Assembly: GCA_037833965.1 (NCBI GenBank)
Contig: AP031352.1
Coordinates: forward strand, 9,776,501-9,840,500
Source of the DNA: Marchantia polymorpha subsp. ruderalis
Taxonomy: Eukaryota > Streptophyta > Marchantiopsida > Marchantiales > Marchantiaceae
Direction of reading: 5' to 3'
DNA length: 64,000 bases
In this document: piece after piece, positions 62,201-64,000 of the stretch
Layout of the letters: every line of letters begins with the position of its first letter
Position numbering within the stretch: the stretch's first letter is position 1
Notes under the pieces: model-generated
What the model was told of the DNA's origin: nothing
The model's database searches: none
The model's input: the letters and a program-made list of their open reading frames with translations, nothing else
Made by a program: the position numbers and the translations under genes

Positions 62201-62890
62201 ATGAACTATTGATTTTGTGTTGACAAATATGTATTTCATATATAATTGAAAGAATATTTTAAATTAAATAATTGGGAAATAAAAATATTTAATTTTATAT
62301 TCAAAATGTATCCAACTTTGTTTAAGATTAAATTTCAAGTTTAATGTTTTAATCTTTCTGTGAAAATAATTTTCGTTACATTTTCTGAGAATAATTTGAT
62401 TTTGGTTGAATTTTTGAATGCAGGGTTCATAAATTTTAAAATCTTCTAAATTTTAATTTGTTGAGAGAGAAAGAGGTTGTTTATATTTTCATGTAACCTC
62501 TACTGATGTTCCAAAAAACCCGTCTGGCTTAAAATATATAGATACAATAATTGATGCAATTTTTTATTGAGTATTTGAATGAAATTATTTAATGAATAAT
62601 AATTCAAATAAAAACTTTATTATACTTAAGATAAAAGTGTAGTCAGATAATAATAACAGTTTCAAAATGGGATAATAGTTTGTTCAATTGTATTATTTTA
62701 TCAGGAATGGATTAAATATTTTAGATATTTTGTAGGCTATAGTGTACTCATTAGTTTGTATACAAATATCTAATGAAAGGACGTTAATTCACGATTACAA
62801 AATTTATATCTAAGCAATAAATAAAGGATCTAAAAAAAGAAAAGATTATGGGTGTTGAAGTTGTTATTCTTTATTCACAAATAGATTCAG
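56231..62890. other. 6.7-kb AT-rich desert
   Basis: Very A+T-rich throughout, with only low-complexity short frames (56920-57114, 57000-57293, 61600-61815). It holds one perfect hairpin (58507-58541). No transposon ends, genes or RNAs were recognised. Confidence 0.7.
58507..58541. repeat. Perfect 16-bp hairpin
   Basis: Arms 58507-58522 and 58526-58541 are perfectly complementary around AAA; the arm reads AATAAAGCATCTATCA. Confidence 0.9.
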
Positions 62891-64000
62891 TTTGTTTGGA
62901 AAAAGGTTACAAAGTAAGTTTGTAGGTAAGGAATATGTAACACTTCGTCGTAGGAAAATGGATCTATTTCATACTTTCATGATGAGTTCTTTAGGTTACT
63001 TTATAACCACTATAATTATGTATGATGTTAATCCTCTGATCGGATGTTTTGAAATTTCAATAGCTTTCGCATAGTTTGCATCATGACAAACAAAAGCGAA
63101 ATTTATGAACCATAGGTTCTCTGATTGATGAAGCTATCGAGTTTCGTTCACAATAAGAGAAAAACGCACATCATGACTTCAAAGAAATGATTCGATATCA
63201 GGGACAATCAAATGCGATGACCAAAGTGAAGAGAACGGAAAAAAGCGTTTACAGCGTATTATAGATTATGAGCACAGAGTCACGTGTGGAAGTACAAGCT
63301 CAAGGAGGAAAACGACGGCGAGCATCAGCGAGACAACGACTCTTCAGTTAAAAAGACAAACTTTATCAAATTAAAAGCGTAGCACCACCTAGTGGAATAA
63401 GAAACGAATCGGTGGTAGACAATGGTGCACGAAATGAGCCTCCACACAAAAGCAAGACCTTGGCTTGGACGGCAAGATCAAAGCGAGAGCCGAAATAAAA
63501 GACAAAACGCGTTCGCTATATTTAACCAGAAGCCACATGGTAAGAACTGGTTGGATCTGGGGTAACCCTGACGGTGATATATACACTCACGTGAACCTAG
63601 GTGGAGAATAAGGTGCCTTCCTACGGGAGCTTTGCAAGCAGGAGCAGACTCGAGCGCAGCCACTGTTCGAGAAAAAGTGGACATTGCTTCTAAGAAGAAA
63701 TGTTTGTGCACTGGAAATTCTGCAGGACGATGATGAGGCGCAGCGTGAATGCTCGCGACGACTGAGGACTTCCAACCACGAGACGGAATATTCGGAAGAA
63801 GTGTAGGAATTGGTAGAGCAAGTGTAGCGCCCAACACAACAACTTGCAAGCTGTGGATGGTGGAACAACTATGAGACAAGGTGTGGCTGATCCGATGACA
63901 AAAATGGTTCTAGACCCCATCATGTGTTCACTTTAGTGCTTCTCTGGAACTTCTGGCTCTTCTATTTGCTTCGAGGTATGACCATGCGTACATAGGGTAC
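62891..64000. other. Right edge: GC rises, no gene identified
   Basis: From about 63100 the composition becomes genic. Around 63388-63923 several frames are open on both strands (up to 133 codons on the minus strand), and a plus-strand frame 63612-63806 reads as charged helix ending DDDEAQRECSRRLR. None is recognisable, and the region is cut by the window end. Confidence 0.3.

Noticed and set aside
63478..63879. 133-codon minus-strand frame at the right edge
   Set aside because: Two further minus-strand frames and a plus-strand frame overlap it; no signal peptide, domain or splice context supports one over the others.

Overview
The window looks like nuclear DNA of a land plant, most likely a moss or other bryophyte. 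Coding islands near 45-60% G+C sit in large deserts that are roughly three quarters A+T by eye. The genes have many short introns with GT..AG borders. Two of them, ABCI12 and BLOS2, are plant genes I recognise exon by exon. A third is an inward-rectifier (Kir-type) potassium channel, a family I do not expect in flowering plants. The species cannot be fixed from the sequence alone.

Layout. 1-5.8 kb: no recognisable gene; contains perfect short palindromes, a G-quadruplex motif and a GC-rich island (4.7-5.27 kb). 5.85-6.44 kb (+): two-exon gene for a small hydrophilic LEA-like protein. 7.6-10.4 kb (-): seven-exon gene for the chloroplast EcfT-like transporter subunit ABCI12. 12.67-13.49 kb (+): two-exon BLOS2 gene (BLOC-1 subunit 2). 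15.14-15.21 kb (-): nuclear tRNA-Cys(GCA). 16.35-19.16 kb (-): decayed hAT-like transposase pieces. 19.99-20.60 kb (-): single-exon secreted eight-cysteine LTP-like protein. 20.7-28.3 kb: mostly AT-rich, with a FAR1/MULE-like fragment (23.3 kb) and a 487-bp MITE with a perfect 8-bp target duplication (24.8 kb). 28.37-33.56 kb (-): a complete 15-exon Kir channel gene (522 residues). 34.2-35.3 kb: CpG-rich island. 36.9-38.4 kb: possible exons of an unrecognised gene, with a 26-bp perfect hairpin.

From 39.3 to 45.4 kb there are three TIR elements of one MITE-like family, each flanked by an 8-bp target duplication (two perfect, one 7/8). One holds a decayed copy of what looks like mitochondrial tRNA-Glu(UUC). 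47-56 kb is mid-GC with only weak ORFs, the best being a 184-codon frame at 52.1-52.6 kb (-). 56.2-62.9 kb is an AT desert. The last kilobase is GC-richer again without a convincing gene.

The genes do not form a pathway: they are independent eukaryotic loci (plastid transport, endosome biogenesis, stress or desiccation, cell-wall or lipid interface, K+ channel). What ties the window together is heavy activity of hAT-like DNA transposons (8-bp duplications, BED/RNaseH-type transposase remains) and many near-perfect short inverted repeats. Exon coordinates were worked out by hand from splice consensus, reading phase and remembered family sequence; no alignment was run.
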